Below are positions 13,297 to 14,390 of a DNA stretch of 14,390 nt, piece after piece. The position numbers were made by a program, and so were the translations under genes. Where the stretch lies: NCBI GenBank assembly GCA_046597185.1, contig JBKJLF010000137.1, forward strand, positions 1 through 14,390, in the 5' to 3' direction. This DNA comes from CAMBDR01 sp046597185 (lineage in GTDB: Bacteria; Pseudomonadota; Gammaproteobacteria; Burkholderiales; Burkholderiaceae_D). The notes beneath the pieces were generated by a model that worked only from the letters and a program-made list of their open reading frames with translations, had not been told where the DNA came from and ran no database searches. Position 1 is the first letter of the stretch, and each line of letters opens with the position of its first letter.

Positions 13297-14390
13297 TTAT
13301 AGCAAGGTTTTACGCATATCGGCCAACACTTCGGCCAAGTACACGCTAAACCGGGCACCCATCGCACCATCGATAACCCGATGATCATACGAGAGCGACA
13401 ATGGCATCATCAAACGCGGCTGGAAGCTTTTGCCGTCCCACACCGGTTTCATGCTCGACTTGGACAGGCCCAAAATGGCCACTTCCGGCGCGTTCACAAT
13501 CGGCGTAAAGGCGGTGCCGCCAATGCCACCCAGCGATGAAATGGTAAAGCTTGCGCCTTGCATATCCGCCGGTTTAAGCTTGCCTTCGCGCGCCTGGCTT
13601 GATAATTCGCCCATTTCTTTGGCGATTTGCAGCAGCCCTTTTTGATCGGCCTGCTTAATCACCGGCACCACCAAACCGTTCGGAGTATCGGCTGCAAAGC
13701 CAATGTTGTAGTACTGCTTGAGAATCAGGTTTTCGCCATTGGCATCGAGCGAGGCGTTAAAACTCGGGTATTTTTTCAGCGCAGCCACGCAAGCTTTGAT
13801 CACGAAAGCCAACATGGTTAATTTGACGCCGGACTTGGCACCAGCAGCGTTGGCGTCCTGGCGGAATTGCTCCAGCTCGGTAATATCGGCTTCATCAAAT
13901 TGCGTGACATGCGGAATCATGACCCAGTTGCGATGCAAATTCGGGCCGCTGATTTTTTTGATACGCGGTAAGGGCAACAATTCGGTTGCGCCAAATTTGG
14001 AAAAGTCGAGCGATGGCCATGGCAATAAATCCAGCCCTGCACCGCCTTTGCTGGCACTGGCAGCAGCCACGGCCGGCGGTGCCGCCATCACACCCTTGAC
14101 GAAGTTTTGCACGTCCTGTTGCGTAATGCGCCCTTTGGGGCCGGAACCGGGCACCCGGCTCAAATCCACGCCCAACTCACGGGCATATTTGCGAATTGAG
14201 GGTGACGCATGGGTTTTGCCTGCGGGTGCGGTGGCAGGCGGGGCAGCGGCTGCGGTGGCAAGCGGGGCTGCGGCTGCGGTGGCAGGCGAGGCTGCGGCTG
14301 CAGGTGCGGTAGCCACTACGGGTGCAGGCACTGCGGGTGCGGGTGCGGGTGCGGGTGCGGGTGCGGGTGCGGGTGCGGGTGCGGGTGCGG
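13297..14390 (-). CDS. aceF: AceF, dihydrolipoamide acetyltransferase (E2), 5' end outside window
   Basis: Core E2 of pyruvate dehydrogenase: transfers acetyl from lipoyl groups to CoA and forms the scaffold binding E1 and E3. Seen here, N to C: an Ala/Pro linker running off the window edge, a peripheral-subunit-binding domain (SPSIRKYARELGVDLSRVPG then KGRITQQDVQNFV), a second linker, and the catalytic domain from about RIKKISGPNLHRNW to the end, with the DHRVIDG active-site motif. The frame is open to 14390: the GTG at 14329-14331 is an internal Val in the linker, not the start, since the lipoyl domains must lie upstream. aceE (E1) is expected further on in the same direction. The stop is 33 bases before the lpdA ATG. 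Confidence 0.96.
   Translation of the reverse strand, partial: APAPAPAPAPAPAPAPAPAVPAPVVATAPAAAASPATAAAAPLATAAAAPPATAPAGKTHASPSIRKYARELGVDLSRVPGSGPKGRITQQDVQNFVKGVMAAPPAVAAASASKGGAGLDLLPWPSLDFSKFGATELLPLPRIKKISGPNLHRNWVMIPHVTQFDEADITELEQFRQDANAAGAKSGVKLTMLAFVIKACVAALKKYPSFNASLDANGENLILKQYYNIGFAADTPNGLVVPVIKQADQKGLLQIAKEMGELSSQAREGKLKPADMQGASFTISSLGGIGGTAFTPIVNAPEVAILGLSKSSMKPVWDGKSFQPRLMMPLSLSYDHRVIDGAMGARFSVYLAEVLADMRKTLL
14228..14299 (-). repeat. Three 24-bp repeats in the AceF linker
   Basis: Three 24-base units start at 14228, 14252 and 14276 and differ by only a few bases. They encode eight-residue blocks such as ATAAAAPL and ATAAAAPP in the swinging-arm linker before the subunit-binding domain. 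Ala/Pro linkers are normal in E2; the near-identity at DNA level is what marks it as a tandem repeat. Confidence 0.85.
14335..14390 (-). repeat. Hexanucleotide (GGGTGC)n array in aceF, running off the window
   Basis: At least nine perfect GGGTGC copies (+ strand) reach the window edge, encoding an (Ala-Pro)n linker segment of AceF. There is no synonymous variation. Such pure short repeats are prone to slippage, and each 6-bp step would add or remove one Ala-Pro without breaking the frame. Total copy number cannot be seen. Assembly error is possible in such a run. Confidence 0.95.

Noticed and set aside
13297..14331. AceF starting at the GTG near 14331
   Set aside because: The GTG is a Val codon inside the Ala/Pro linker. 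The frame stays open to the window edge and the lipoyl domains would otherwise be missing.

Overview
The window looks like a chromosomal segment of a moderate-GC betaproteobacterium, most likely Burkholderiales of the Oxalobacteraceae type. This is inferred from the neighbouring E2 and E3 genes of pyruvate dehydrogenase, with an E3 that carries its own lipoyl domain, and from overall protein resemblance. The genus is not determined.

Layout. Positions 119-9928 (+) hold six co-directional carbohydrate genes: malE, malF and malG (maltose/maltodextrin ABC importer: binding protein and two permeases), a MalS-like GH13 alpha-amylase made as a lipoprotein, glgB (branching enzyme) and glgX (debranching enzyme). 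The malF-malG gap is 9 bp, malG/amylase and glgB/glgX overlap, and the amylase-glgB gap is 70 bp, so malF to glgX is very probably one transcript. malE is separated from malF by 151 bp carrying a 12-bp tandem array and a strong hairpin. Positions 10112-11356 (+) hold three stand-alone response-regulator receiver proteins with their own likely promoter. Positions 11425-14390 (-) hold lpdA (E3) and the 3' part of aceF (E2), whose 5' end lies beyond the window. A perfect 13-bp inverted repeat lies between the converging receiver and PDH units.

How the genes work together (inference). The amylase would cut maltodextrins in the periplasm or at the outer membrane, MalE would bind the products, and MalFG would import them with a MalK ATPase that is not encoded here. 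GlgB and GlgX would build or trim branched glucan in the cytoplasm. The PDH genes are a separate housekeeping unit. The receivers have no output domain and no kinase beside them, so their pathway is unknown.

The most unusual signal is not a gene. Short tandem repeats whose period is a multiple of 3, mostly 12 bp (four codons), recur across the window: after malE, in the periplasmic loop of MalF, in the signal-peptide region and C-terminal domain of the amylase, in the GlgB C-terminal domain, in the LpdA linker and, as 24-bp and 6-bp repeats, in the AceF linker. Where family proteins can be compared from memory, the repeats sit in surface loops or linkers and keep the frame. This suggests a genome-wide process of in-frame repeat insertion or expansion.
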